DNA of 64,000 nt. It comes from Parasedimentitalea psychrophila. Its GTDB lineage: Bacteria > Pseudomonadota > Alphaproteobacteria > Rhodobacterales > Rhodobacteraceae. Below, piece by piece: positions 35,260 to 43,325 of the stretch. Position 1 is the stretch's first letter, and every line of letters begins with the position of its first letter. The stretch lies in NCBI RefSeq assembly GCF_030285785.1, contig NZ_CP127247.1:3991501-4055500 (forward strand). The letters run 5' to 3'. The translations under genes were made by a program, and so were the position numbers. The notes under the pieces are model-generated. The model was given only the letters and a program-made list of their open reading frames with translations, had not been told where the DNA came from and did no database searches.

Positions 35260-36333
35260 ATGTTTACCATTCGTCAGATAGCCGAGGCTTTGGGCGCTGA
35301 GGCCCAGGGGGATCTGGACCTACAGATTACCAGTGCTGCCGAACCCGGTGACGCAGGGCCACAGCATTTGGCGATGGCGATGTCGCCTAAATACGCCGAA
35401 TCCCTGGGTCAGGGCCGCGCTGAGGCGGCGCTGTTATGGCCTGATGCGGATTGGCGAGCCATGGGGCTGCGGGCGGCAATCTTTACACCAAGGCCGCGAA
35501 TGGCAATGGCGGGTGTCACCGCCACCTTGGATCCGGGGCAGGGGTTTGGCATCGGAATTCACCCTTCAGCAATCATTGATCCCACTGCACATCTGGGCGA
35601 TGGGGTCTGTGTTGGTCCGCTGTCTATCATCAGCGCCGGATCCCGTATTGGCGCCGGGTCGGTGATTGGCCCGCATTGTTTTATCGGCACTGATGCGGTG
35701 ATTGGGTCAAATGCGTTTCTGCGCGAGATGGTTTCAATCGGCGCCCGCGCGACGATTGGCGACCGCTTCATTGCACAGCCCGGGGCGCGTGTCGGCAGTG
35801 ATGGGTTTTCCTTTGTAACCCCAGAGGTCTCAGCTGTGGAAAACGTTCGAAAATCCCTGACTGATCAAGGCGAGGCGACGGCACAAACCTGGATGAGAAT
35901 TCACTCTCTGGGGGCGGTCACCATTGGCCATGACGTCGAAATAGGCGCCAATTGCACCATCGACAACGGAACCATTCGCAACACGGTGATCGGCGACGGC
36001 AGCAAGCTCGATAATCAGGTGCACATTGGCCATAACACGCGGATCGGCAAGGATTGTTTGCTCTGTGGTCAAACCGGGGTCTCGGGGTCGGTTGATATTG
36101 GCGACAATGTCGTATTGGCGGGGCAATGTGGGGTGAATGACAATATCTTTATTGGCAATGGAGTGGTGGCGGGCGGCGGCACCAAAATCATTTCCAACGT
36201 GCCTGCCGGTCGGGTGGTCATGGGATATCCCGCGGTCAAAATGGACACGCACACGGAAATATACAAAGCACAGCGTCGTTTGCCGCGTTTGATGCGCGAC
36301 ATTGAGGCCCTGAAAAAGGCTGTTTTCAAATAG
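35260..36333 (+). CDS. lpxD: UDP-3-O-(3-hydroxyacyl)glucosamine N-acyltransferase LpxD
   Basis: A 357-residue left-handed beta-helix acyltransferase of lipid A synthesis. It has an N-terminal LpxD domain (TIRQIAEALGAEAQGD...), hexapeptide repeats from about residue 105 to 330, and the catalytic-region segment IHSLGAVTIGHDVEIGANC. Start 35260 is preceded by GGGAAGGGCC; the longer frame runs into the transpeptidase gene. It is followed by an acyl carrier protein and a ketosynthase in place of the usual fabZ-lpxA-lpxB, so it may serve a specialised acyl chain or be a second copy. Confidence 0.92.
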   Translation: MFTIRQIAEALGAEAQGDLDLQITSAAEPGDAGPQHLAMAMSPKYAESLGQGRAEAALLWPDADWRAMGLRAAIFTPRPRMAMAGVTATLDPGQGFGIGIHPSAIIDPTAHLGDGVCVGPLSIISAGSRIGAGSVIGPHCFIGTDAVIGSNAFLREMVSIGARATIGDRFIAQPGARVGSDGFSFVTPEVSAVENVRKSLTDQGEATAQTWMRIHSLGAVTIGHDVEIGANCTIDNGTIRNTVIGDGSKLDNQVHIGHNTRIGKDCLLCGQTGVSGSVDIGDNVVLAGQCGVNDNIFIGNGVVAGGGTKIISNVPAGRVVMGYPAVKMDTHTEIYKAQRRLPRLMRDIEALKKAVFK

Positions 36334-36381
36334 CGTCGAAGCCGATAGGTCCATAGTTATGCGTTTGGTCAGAGGTCTAAT

Positions 36382-36633
36382 ATGAGCATTCAAAGCAAGG
36401 TGTTTGCCATCATTGCCGAGCAGGCGATTTTGGAACCATCCGATGTCACTCTTGAAAGTACACTCGACGATCTTGGCATTGATAGCATGGGGGTTGTTGA
36501 ATGCATCTTTGCCATCGAGGAAGAATTCGACATCACCATTCCCTTCAACGCCAACCAGCCTGAAAAAAGTGACTTTGACATTTCAAACGTCGGTTCGATA
36601 ATTTTTAGCCTTGAAGCGATGATTTCTAAATAA
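36382..36633 (+). CDS. acyl carrier protein, probably dedicated
   Basis: An 83-residue ACP. Phosphopantetheine site DDLGIDSMGVVE with the carrier serine at residue 35. Slightly longer than FabD/FabB-system AcpP and with a distinct C-terminus (SDFDISNVGSIIF), like specialised ACPs such as lipid-A AcpXL. It lies 48 bp after lpxD and 31 bp before the ketosynthase, so it probably carries the acyl chain for LpxD or for the ketosynthase product (inference). Confidence 0.9.
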   Translation: MSIQSKVFAIIAEQAILEPSDVTLESTLDDLGIDSMGVVECIFAIEEEFDITIPFNANQPEKSDFDISNVGSIIFSLEAMISK

Positions 36634-36664
36634 AAATAACGACCTGCAGGCAGAGGATGATAGT

Positions 36665-37873
36665 ATGAAACGGGTTGTCATCACCGGGGCCGGAACGATC
36701 AACGCTTTGGGCCATTCGGTGCCAGAGACGCTTGCGGCCATGCGCAACGGGACATGCGGCATTGGCAAGCTGGAGTTTCGCGATGTCGATCGACTGACAA
36801 TCAAAATTGGCGGCCAGGTGCGTGGGTTTGAGGCTGAGGGGCGCTTTAACCGACAGCAGATAAGTCTGTATGATCGGTTCACCCAGTTCACTCTGACCGC
36901 GGCCAAAGAGGCCATTGAGCAGTCGGGGCTTGAATTTGTCGGAGAACTGGCAGCAAAATCTGGCGTGGTTCTCGGCACTGCCGGTGGTGGTGTCTCAACC
37001 TGGGACGACAATTACCGCTCGGTCTATGAAGACGGCAAAAACCGAGTGCATCCGTTTGTGGTGCCCAAACTGATGAACAATGCGGCTGCCAGCCATGTAT
37101 CAATGCAACATAATTTGAAGGGGCCCAGTTTCACCGTCTCTACTGCATGTGCCTCGTCCAACCATGCCATGGCCCAGGCGTTTCAAATGGTGCGATCCGG
37201 TATGGCGCCTGTCATGGTGACCGGGGGCTCGGAATCGATGCTGTGCTTTGGCGGGGTCAAGGCCTGGGAGGGTTTGCGGGTGATGTCGAAAGATGCCTGT
37301 CGGCCGTTCAGCGCCAATAGAAACGGAATGGTTCAGGGCGAAGGCGCCGGAATTTTTGTGTTTGAGGATTACGATCATGCCCATGCCCGCGATGCCGAAA
37401 TCTTATGTGAAGTGATCGGTTTTGCCATGTCATCGGATGCGGCCGATATTGTGATGCCCAGCAAACAGGGGGCCGCGCGGGCCATTTCCGGGGCGCTGAC
37501 CGATGCGCGGGTCAATCCGGATGAGGTCGGCTATATCAATGCCCACGGCACCGGCACCGCCGCAAATGACAAAACCGAATGTGCGGCCGTCGCCGATGTT
37601 TTTGGCCCACATGCGGACCGCCTGATGATATCCTCGACCAAATCCATGCACGGGCATCTGATTGGCGGCACCGGTGCCGTTGAATTACTGGCCTGTATTA
37701 TGGCGATACGAGATGGCGTTATTGCGCCGACCATCGGCTATCAGGAGGCAGATCCGGAATGCGCTCTGGACGTGGTGCCAAATGAAGCCCGGGACGCCAA
37801 GGTGGATGTTGTTCTGAGCAATGCTTTTGCCTTTGGAGGGCTGAATGCAGTATTGGCCCTGCGTGGCGTTTAG
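36665..37873 (+). CDS. beta-ketoacyl-ACP synthase (KAS II/FabF-like)
   Basis: A 402-residue condensing enzyme with a complete Cys-His-His triad: C162 in STACASSNHA, H294 in NAHGTGTAAND and H331 in SMHGHLIGGTGA. The region around SMHGH departs from the standard SMTGH of housekeeping FabF, and the gene is separated from fabD/fabG, so a dedicated elongation role with the adjacent ACP is likely. Downstream lies a bidirectional terminator. Confidence 0.92.
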   Translation: MKRVVITGAGTINALGHSVPETLAAMRNGTCGIGKLEFRDVDRLTIKIGGQVRGFEAEGRFNRQQISLYDRFTQFTLTAAKEAIEQSGLEFVGELAAKSGVVLGTAGGGVSTWDDNYRSVYEDGKNRVHPFVVPKLMNNAAASHVSMQHNLKGPSFTVSTACASSNHAMAQAFQMVRSGMAPVMVTGGSESMLCFGGVKAWEGLRVMSKDACRPFSANRNGMVQGEGAGIFVFEDYDHAHARDAEILCEVIGFAMSSDAADIVMPSKQGAARAISGALTDARVNPDEVGYINAHGTGTAANDKTECAAVADVFGPHADRLMISSTKSMHGHLIGGTGAVELLACIMAIRDGVIAPTIGYQEADPECALDVVPNEARDAKVDVVLSNAFAFGGLNAVLALRGV

Positions 37874-37884
37874 CCTTGCCCCCC

Positions 37885-37927
37885 AAATAAAAAACCGCCG
37901 CTCTGAGACGAGCCGCGGTTGGGTTTT
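37885..37927. terminator. bidirectional terminator between ketosynthase and IalB genes
   Basis: AACCGCCGCTC (37893-37903) pairs with GAGCCGCGGTT (37910-37920), one mismatch, 6-nt loop. It is flanked by an A-run on the left (T tract for the minus strand) and GGGTTTT on the right, so it can stop both converging transcripts. Confidence 0.85.
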
Positions 37928-37946
37928 CAGGGCCTGAATGGCGCGG

Positions 37947-38600
37947 TTATGGCTCCACAATATCCACAACATCATAGCCGGCAGTAAAGCCTTTCAGCGA
38001 CATCTTCATATCGATGATCTGATCGGGCGCCGGGGCCGGACGCAGGGACAGGGTCGCGGCGGTGCCCTTCTTGAAGGCATCAATGTCAGATTGGGTCAGG
38101 CCGATCTCTGCAATGCACACCTGAGAGTTACAATATTTGTAGTTATATCGTTTACCCGGGGCGCCATCGACTGAAATTGTCAACGCGGCCGTCAGCAAGG
38201 TCTCTAGCGGAACAATTACTGTTGCGGCTGCAACGGCCTGGCCGCCGGGCTGATTTATCCGGAACATGGTAAACTCGGCCATGGGATTTCCGGTCGCGTC
38301 GGTCAGCACTTGAATGATCGAGCAGGGATCTGTTGCGGTATCGGTCTTGACGCAGACAAGATCCCAGTCGCCGTGTTTTTCTTTCGAATACCGCTCGCCA
38401 ACCTTGGGGCCCGCATCTACAGGCTGACCAAGATCGAGCCCATTATCGTTGGATGTTTCGGCGATGGTTTCGGCGGTGGTTGCCGACTGCGTGGTTCCAG
38501 AGCCTTCGGTTTCAGGAGTGGTGCTGCTTTCTTGAGCCACCAATGGGGCAGCAAGCGCAAACATCGCGGCAAACGAAAGCTGGGTCAGGGATTTAAGCAT
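37947..38600 (-). CDS. invasion-associated locus B (IalB) family periplasmic protein
   Basis: About 217 residues. Signal peptide MLKSLTQLSFAAMFALAAPL, then a low-complexity Ser/Thr/Glu linker, then the IalB domain with GDWDLVCVKT, DPCSIIQVL and the cysteine pair YNYKYCNSQVCIAEIG. Family members are periplasmic proteins of unclear function, first linked to host cell invasion in Bartonella but common in free-living alphaproteobacteria. Start 38600 chosen at the signal-peptide methionine. Confidence 0.9.
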   Translation of the reverse strand: MLKSLTQLSFAAMFALAAPLVAQESSTTPETEGSGTTQSATTAETIAETSNDNGLDLGQPVDAGPKVGERYSKEKHGDWDLVCVKTDTATDPCSIIQVLTDATGNPMAEFTMFRINQPGGQAVAAATVIVPLETLLTAALTISVDGAPGKRYNYKYCNSQVCIAEIGLTQSDIDAFKKGTAATLSLRPAPAPDQIIDMKMSLKGFTAGYDVVDIVEP

Positions 38601-38732
38601 GAAACACTCTTTTTTTCTGGACGTCCACACAGGGTTTAGCATGGTGCGAAAGCAGTGTCAGGTAAATATCTGCGGCATCTGAGGGAATTGACCATTTCCT
38701 GCTAGCAGAAGGAACACTTTGGAAACAAAATC

Positions 38733-38762
38733 AAAAAAGGGAACCAACCAGGTTCCCTTTTT
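38733..38762 (-). terminator. rho-independent terminator of the second candidate sRNA
   Basis: Perfect stem AAAAAAGGGAACC/GGTTCCCTTTTT (38733-38745 and 38751-38762) around a 5-nt loop; the A and T tracts make it functional on either strand. Confidence 0.9.
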
Positions 38763-38801
38763 CGTTTGTTCTCCCCGTCGGACTGGCCGACTTATTATTG
38801 T
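38733..38801 (-). ncRNA. candidate small RNA of about 70 nt
   Basis: A minus-strand unit with every part of a small transcript. It has -35 TTGACC (38830-38835), an exact 17-bp spacer and -10 TAACGT (38807-38812), then a short hairpin GTCGG/CCGAC, an unpaired purine-rich GGGGAGAACAAACG stretch, and a strong terminator: AAGGGAACC (loop TGGTT) GGTTCCCTTTTTT, 38733-38762. No protein frame fits inside. Confidence 0.6.
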
Positions 38802-38806
38802 TTGCG

Positions 38807-38835
38807 ACGTTACGAAAGGGGCGGCGTTCGGTCAA
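38807..38835 (-). promoter_or_regulatory. sigma-70-type promoter for the candidate sRNA
   Basis: TTGACC and TAACGT separated by exactly 17 bp on the minus strand. Predicted transcription start near 38801. Confidence 0.6.
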
Positions 38836-38916
38836 CAGCTGCGAGGAAAAAAATCTCTCAGGGCTGAGAAATGCTGAACTAAATTGCATTTGCGCAGTTT
38901 TTAGGCTGGAGAATGT

Positions 38917-38945
38917 AAAAAATGGCCGTGCCACTTGGCACGGCC
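38917..38945 (-). terminator. rho-independent terminator of the first candidate sRNA
   Basis: GGCCGTGCC (38924-38932) and GGCACGGCC (38937-38945) pair perfectly around a 4-nt loop. The minus strand then reads six T residues (38922-38917). Confidence 0.88.
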
Positions 38946-39006
38946 CAGTCTGACAGGGAGGAATGTCCGCATGATTGCCACGTTGGCAATATCGGACAAC
39001 TGTCAC
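38917..39006 (-). ncRNA. candidate trans-acting small RNA with anti-Shine-Dalgarno bulge
   Basis: The minus strand folds into a long hairpin TGTCCG/CGGACA with inner ATTGCCA/TGGCAAT (38964-38998), possibly closed by TGACAG/CTGTCA (39000-39005 and 38951-38956). That leaves UUCCUCC unpaired. A perfect 9-bp terminator stem GGCCGTGCC/GGCACGGCC plus six T residues follows. Promoter-like TTGCTG and TCTATG with 17-bp spacing lie at 39012-39040. The layout recalls CcsR/cuckoo-type sRNAs of Rhodobacteraceae, which carry CCUCC-type motifs. Confidence 0.55.
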
Positions 39007-39140
39007 TGTGGCATAGAAAGGTTAACTTTGTTTGCAGCAAGCAGATCATTGGATTTAGACCGGATTTAGGCCGGATTTTTGCCTCGAACTGAACGGTTTT
39101 ATTGCCGCCGCTTTACCAGTCGCGGGTGAGTCAACTGATG

Positions 39141-39163
39141 AAAAAAGAACCGGCATTGCCGGT
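39141..39163 (-). terminator. second terminator of the liv operon
   Basis: Minus strand ACCGGCA/TGCCGGT (39149-39155 and 39157-39163) followed by TCTTTTTT, 106 bp past the livM stop. Confidence 0.75.
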
Positions 39164-39164
39164 C

Positions 39165-39215
39165 GGGCTTGGTTGACCCCAAGCCCGTGCCTCCGGCGGA
39201 GGTATTTCAAACAAG
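39165..39215. repeat. REP-like pair of palindromes
   Basis: GGGCTTGG/CCAAGCCC hairpin (39165-39186) is followed directly by the 13-bp palindrome CCTCCGGCGGAGG (39190-39202) and GTATTTCAAACAAGAAGAAG. CTCCGGCGG...TATTT...AAGAAGAAG resembles a short dispersed intergenic repeat I associate with Rhodobacteraceae genomes. Copy number cannot be checked from one window. Confidence 0.45.
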
Positions 39216-39231
39216 AAGAAGCGCGCCGCAC

Positions 39232-39262
39232 AAAAGATGCCGCCCAAGAGATCCGGGGCGGC
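39232..39262 (-). terminator. first terminator of the liv operon
   Basis: GCCGCCC (39239-39245) pairs with GGGCGGC (39256-39262), 7 bp past the livM stop. The minus strand then reads ATCTTTTG, a modest T tract. Confidence 0.65.
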
Positions 39263-39268
39263 ACCGAT

Positions 39269-40591
39269 CTATTTTTCGGGGATTAACCCGCGTGGGCTGA
39301 ACCTGAGAACCAACAACAGAATGAGCCCCATGGTAAACAGCCTCATATGCGCCGTACTTTCCAGAAGATGTGCCTTTAGCGTGCTGTCTTCGGCCATTCC
39401 TGAGGTGACAATATTGATCAACCCGGCGCCCATCGGCTCAACCTTGATCCAGAAGAACCAGATGAAAATACCGCCCAACACCGAGCCAAAATTGTTGCCG
39501 GAGCCGCCAACGACAACCATTACCCAGATCAGGAATGTGAACCGCAGCGGGTTATAGGTGCCCGGTGTCAGCTGACCATCCAATGTTGTCATCATCGCGC
39601 CGGCAATGCCGCAGATGGCCGAGCCCAGCACGAAGATTTGCAAATGCCGGCGGGTGACATCCTTGCCCATGGCCTCGGCTGCGACCTCATTGTCACGGAT
39701 CGCCCGCATCATCCGGCCCCAGGGGCTTTTCAACCCCATTTGGGCCATCCACAACAGCGCTAGCAGAACCACTGTGAACAGCAGAGAGTAGCTGATTTTC
39801 ACATAGAGGGTTGAGGCGGTGACCGGGTCCAGACCAAGAGAGGCAACGGTTTCCAGGAAACCGGGATCCTCCTGCAGCACGATCTCTTTGCGCATCGGAC
39901 GAGGCAGGCCAACCACGTTTTTGACACCGCGCGCCAGCCAGTCCTCGTTCTTCATCACCGCAATGATGATTTCGGCAATGCCAAGGGTGGCAATTGCCAG
40001 GTAATCCGAGCGCAGACCCAAGGCCGTCTTGCCAATCAGCCAGGCGGCACCCGCAGCCAGCAATCCCCCCGCAGGCCATGCCAGCAGGACCGGCAAACCA
40101 AGCCCCCCGAGACTGCCCAACAGGGCCGGGTTGATCGCCTCGACGCCAGAGACTGCCGGATCAAGAATCGCGCGGTAAGCAAAGAACCCGCCGATCAGGA
40201 CAACCGCCAGTGCCAGCATCCGGGGTTTCCCCACGGCCATGTTCTTGGTGATGAAAACAGCGGCAACCACAGTTAGCGCGCCCAGCACCAGTGCCATGAT
40301 GATACCGATGCCACCTTCGCTCCAGGCGCCTGGTGTCGGGGCCGAAGTAACCAGTACCACCGCCAGACCACCCAGTGCGGTAAAGCCCATGATGCCGATA
40401 TTGAACAATCCGGCAAAGCCCCATTGCAGGTTGACGCCCAGTGCCATGATCGCCGAAACCAGCCCCATGTTGAGGATACCCAGCGCCGAATTCCAGGTGC
40501 CCGAGAAGATGCCATAGCTGGTGGTGCCATCCAGGATGATCAGCAGGCCGACAAAGGCGAACATAAGGGAATGTTTTAAAGTCTCGCTCAT
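39269..40591 (-). CDS. livM: branched-chain amino acid-type ABC transporter permease LivM
   Basis: A 440-residue membrane protein, longer than E. coli LivM at the N-terminus, with about ten hydrophobic segments and the signature loop RMMRAIRDNEVAAEAMGKDVTRRHLQIFVLG-type text near residue 290. Its start overlaps the livH stop by 4 bp. It forms the membrane channel of the HAAT (hydrophobic amino-acid/amide) family transporter with LivH. The ligand could be branched-chain amino acids, urea or other amides. Confidence 0.9.
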   Translation of the reverse strand: MSETLKHSLMFAFVGLLIILDGTTSYGIFSGTWNSALGILNMGLVSAIMALGVNLQWGFAGLFNIGIMGFTALGGLAVVLVTSAPTPGAWSEGGIGIIMALVLGALTVVAAVFITKNMAVGKPRMLALAVVLIGGFFAYRAILDPAVSGVEAINPALLGSLGGLGLPVLLAWPAGGLLAAGAAWLIGKTALGLRSDYLAIATLGIAEIIIAVMKNEDWLARGVKNVVGLPRPMRKEIVLQEDPGFLETVASLGLDPVTASTLYVKISYSLLFTVVLLALLWMAQMGLKSPWGRMMRAIRDNEVAAEAMGKDVTRRHLQIFVLGSAICGIAGAMMTTLDGQLTPGTYNPLRFTFLIWVMVVVGGSGNNFGSVLGGIFIWFFWIKVEPMGAGLINIVTSGMAEDSTLKAHLLESTAHMRLFTMGLILLLVLRFSPRGLIPEK

Positions 40592-41598
40592 ACCGATTTT
40601 CCTTTGAAAAGACCTGTGGGCTTGAACAGAAGAACGATCAAAAGGATCATGAAGGAGACTGCAAATTTGTAATCCGTGCTCAGCAGTTGCACCAATCCGT
40701 CCGGTTGCAGGTTTTCGGGCATCAGATAGCGCAGCACCTTTTTCCAGGCATAGGTGATCGAGACCTCGGAGAAGGCGATGATAAAGCCACCGGCGATGGC
40801 GCCGAGCGGATTGCCCAACCCGCCAACAATGGCGGAAGCAAAAATCGGCAGCAGCAGTTGGAAATAAGTGAAGGGCTTGAAGGATTTATCCAAGCCGTAC
40901 AGCACCCCGGCGATGGTCGCCAAGGCGGCGACGATCATCCAAGTGTACATCACCACTCGTTCCGGGTTGATGCCGGATAGCAGGGCCAGATCCTCGTTGT
41001 CCGAGTAGGCGCGCATGGATTTACCGGTGCGGGTGCGGTTCAGGAACCAGAACAGGGCGATCACAACCACCACTGCGGTGATCACGGTGATGCCCTGGCT
41101 GGTTTTAAACGCTAGACCTTCGCGCAGGCCTGTCATCGCCTTGAAGTCCCGGGCCGAGATGATGAAACGCGCACCGTCGGAAAACCGCTGATCGCCAGGG
41201 CCAATGATAAAGCGGACCAGCCCGTTCATCATGAACATCACTCCCAGCGACACCATAACAAAGATAACCGGCTTGGCTTTTTGCTCGCGGTAGAACCTGT
41301 AGACAACCCGGTCGGTGAACAGCAGCAACCCCATGCTGGCCAGAATACCAAAGGGCAGGGCGAGCAGAGCGGTTGGCAGTACCCCAAAGTTGATCCCCAT
41401 CGACTGCATCCACCAGGTCACCAGAATGGTCACCATGGTGCCAAAGGCCATGGTGTCACCATGGGCAAAGTTGGAGAATCGCAGCACGCCGTAGATCAGG
41501 GTGACCCCCAGCGCGCCAAGCGCCAGCTGGCTGCCATAAGCGACCGCAGGGATCATCACATAGTTGGTAAGCGCCACGATAGCGTTGAGAAAATCCAT
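40588..41598 (-). CDS. livH: branched-chain amino acid-type ABC transporter permease LivH
   Basis: A 336-residue permease with LivH text: GALGVTLIYGVLRFSNFAHGD near the N-terminus and the coupling segment MRAYSDNEDLALLSGINPERV around residue 200. Partner of LivM. It lies 83 bp downstream of livF. Confidence 0.92.
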   Translation of the reverse strand: MDFLNAIVALTNYVMIPAVAYGSQLALGALGVTLIYGVLRFSNFAHGDTMAFGTMVTILVTWWMQSMGINFGVLPTALLALPFGILASMGLLLFTDRVVYRFYREQKAKPVIFVMVSLGVMFMMNGLVRFIIGPGDQRFSDGARFIISARDFKAMTGLREGLAFKTSQGITVITAVVVVIALFWFLNRTRTGKSMRAYSDNEDLALLSGINPERVVMYTWMIVAALATIAGVLYGLDKSFKPFTYFQLLLPIFASAIVGGLGNPLGAIAGGFIIAFSEVSITYAWKKVLRYLMPENLQPDGLVQLLSTDYKFAVSFMILLIVLLFKPTGLFKGKSV

Positions 41599-41681
41599 TA
41601 TTTGGTCCCCATAAAGCTAGAATGCAATCCTGTGGCAGGGCTGTACGAAAGTGGTTTGCGATTGTGAGAATTTTTCATGTC

Positions 41682-42395
41682 TCAGCCCCCCAAGAACGAT
41701 TTGCGGACTTCGGGATCGGCCAGTAGCTCTTTTCCGGTGCCGGTAAAGGCATTGCGCCCCTGCACCAGAACATAGCCTTTATCTGCAATCTCAAGCGCTT
41801 GCCGGGCGTTCTGTTCCACCATCAGGATCGGAATGCCGGTGCGGGCCACCTCAATAATGCGGTCAAACAACTCGTCCATCACAATCGGTGAGACGCCGGC
41901 GGTGGGTTCGTCTAGCATCAGCACCTTGGGCTGGGTCATCAGCGCACGGCCAACCGCCACCTGTTGGCGTTGGCCACCGGACAGCTCTCCCGCTGCCTGA
42001 TTGCGCTTGTCTTTCAGGATCGGGAACAGGTGATAGATCTGTTCCATGGTCACGCGGATATCATCGGTGCGAATAAACGCGCCCATCTCCAGGTTTTCCT
42101 CAACTGTCAGCGAGGTAAAGATATTCTGGTTCTGCGGCACGAATCCCATGCCCTTGATCACCCGGTCCTGCGGGCTGAGCGCGGTGATATCCTCGCCGTC
42201 CAGTCGCACCGAGCCGCCCCGCACATTCAACATGCCAAACACCGCCTTCATGGCGGTGGATTTGCCAGCGCCGTTGGGCCCGACAATCACGGCAATCTCG
42301 CCGCGATTCACTGCGATAGTGCAGTCATGCAGGATATCCGGCCCCTTGCCGTACCCGCCTGTCATGCTATCGCCAATAAGAAATGGTTCAGACAT
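41682..42395 (-). CDS. livF: branched-chain amino acid-type ABC transporter ATPase LivF
   Basis: A 237-residue ATPase: Walker A GPNGAGKST, signature LSGGQRQQVAVGRAL, Walker B VLMLDEPTAGVSP and switch histidine replaced by the LivF-typical VEQNA segment. The C-terminus GYVLVQGRNAFTGTGKELL is also LivF-like. Confidence 0.93.
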   Translation of the reverse strand: MSEPFLIGDSMTGGYGKGPDILHDCTIAVNRGEIAVIVGPNGAGKSTAMKAVFGMLNVRGGSVRLDGEDITALSPQDRVIKGMGFVPQNQNIFTSLTVEENLEMGAFIRTDDIRVTMEQIYHLFPILKDKRNQAAGELSGGQRQQVAVGRALMTQPKVLMLDEPTAGVSPIVMDELFDRIIEVARTGIPILMVEQNARQALEIADKGYVLVQGRNAFTGTGKELLADPEVRKSFLGG

Positions 42396-42446
42396 TGATG
42401 TCCCCCGTACCCTGTTCGCGCAGGGCGTTTGTACTGGCTAGCGCGA

Positions 42447-43232
42447 TTACGCCTTGGCCAGTTTATCTTTGTTTTTCAAGCCAGTACCAAGGTATGCTTC
42501 GATCACCTGCTCGTTGGCCTTGATCTCGTCCAGGGTGCCCTGCGCCAGTACCTTGCCCTCGGCCATGCAGATCACCGGGTCACATAACCGACCGATGAAC
42601 TCCATGTCATGTTCGATGACAACAAAGGTATAGCCGCGTTCGTCGTTCAGCCGTTTGATGGCATCGGCGATGGTATAGAGCAGGGTGCGGTTTACCCCGG
42701 CTCCGACCTCGTCCAAGAATACGATCTTGGCATCCACCATCATGGTGCGGCCCAGTTCCAGCAGCTTTTTCTGTCCGCCCGAGACTTCGCCCGCCTTGAG
42801 ATCGGAGATCTGCTCGATGGTCAGGAATTCCATCACTTCGTCGGCCTTGGCGCGCAGGGCGCGTTCCTCGTCGGCGATGCGTTTGCGACCAAACCAAGTG
42901 TTCCACAGGGTCTCGCCGGATTGTCCGCCGGGGACCATCATCAGGTTTTCGCGGCAGGTCATCGACGAAAACTCATGCGCAATCTGAAAGGTTCGCAGCA
43001 ACCCCTTGTGGAACAAACTATGCGGCGGCAACCCGGTGATATCCTCACCATCCATCGTAACCCGACCAGACGTGGGCGGAAGAACGCCAGCGATCACATT
43101 AAAAAGAGTGGTTTTTCCTGCACCATTTGGGCCAATTAACCCGGTAATGGAGCCCTTGGCGATTTCCAGCGTTGCACCATCAACGGCATGGAACCCGCCG
43201 AAGTGCTTATGCACGTCCTCGACGACGATCAT
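42447..43232 (-). CDS. livG: branched-chain amino acid-type ABC transporter ATPase LivG
   Basis: A 261-residue ATPase with Walker A GPNGAGKTT, the LivG-specific insertion after LRTFQIAHEF, signature VSGGQKKLLELGR, and VIEHDMEFIG switch. Walker B reads IVFLDEVGAGVN, with Val in place of the usual Pro after the catalytic Glu; the Glu itself is kept. Pairs with LivF. Confidence 0.92.
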   Translation of the reverse strand: MIVVEDVHKHFGGFHAVDGATLEIAKGSITGLIGPNGAGKTTLFNVIAGVLPPTSGRVTMDGEDITGLPPHSLFHKGLLRTFQIAHEFSSMTCRENLMMVPGGQSGETLWNTWFGRKRIADEERALRAKADEVMEFLTIEQISDLKAGEVSGGQKKLLELGRTMMVDAKIVFLDEVGAGVNRTLLYTIADAIKRLNDERGYTFVVIEHDMEFIGRLCDPVICMAEGKVLAQGTLDEIKANEQVIEAYLGTGLKNKDKLAKA

Positions 43233-43276
43233 TTCATTTCATCCCCTGCCGCATTTTTGCAGCTTTTAATTTGGAT

Positions 43277-43300
43277 CAGCCCGGGCGAAAACCCGGGCTG
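43277..43300 (-). promoter_or_regulatory. intercistronic stem-loop between binding protein and livG
   Basis: CAGCCCGGG (43277-43285) and CCCGGGCTG (43292-43300) form a perfect 9-bp stem with a 6-nt loop, without a T tract on the minus strand. It probably protects or attenuates the mRNA so that the binding protein is made in excess over the membrane parts, as in other ABC operons. Confidence 0.6.
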
Positions 43301-43325
43301 ATCTTTATCGGCTAACAAACAGATA

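Larger units (their letters stand above)
38643..39268. other. gene-free 626-bp region rich in RNA-like structure
   Basis: Between the IalB gene and livM. No convincing protein gene. Going left it holds the livM terminators (39232-39262 and 39141-39163), two palindromes (39165-39201), a candidate sRNA (about 39005-38917) and a second candidate sRNA with its own promoter (about 38800-38733). Confidence 0.6.

Noticed and set aside
38731-39006. 91-codon minus-strand frame over the small-RNA region
   Set aside because: It runs through both terminators and hairpins, with no ribosome-binding site; RNA genes explain the sequence better.
38971-39069. Short plus-strand frame after GGGAGG, opposite the first candidate sRNA
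   Set aside because: The GGGAGG is the complement of the sRNA's CCTCCC motif, and the minus-strand terminator with T run gives a simpler reading. A leader peptide cannot be fully excluded.
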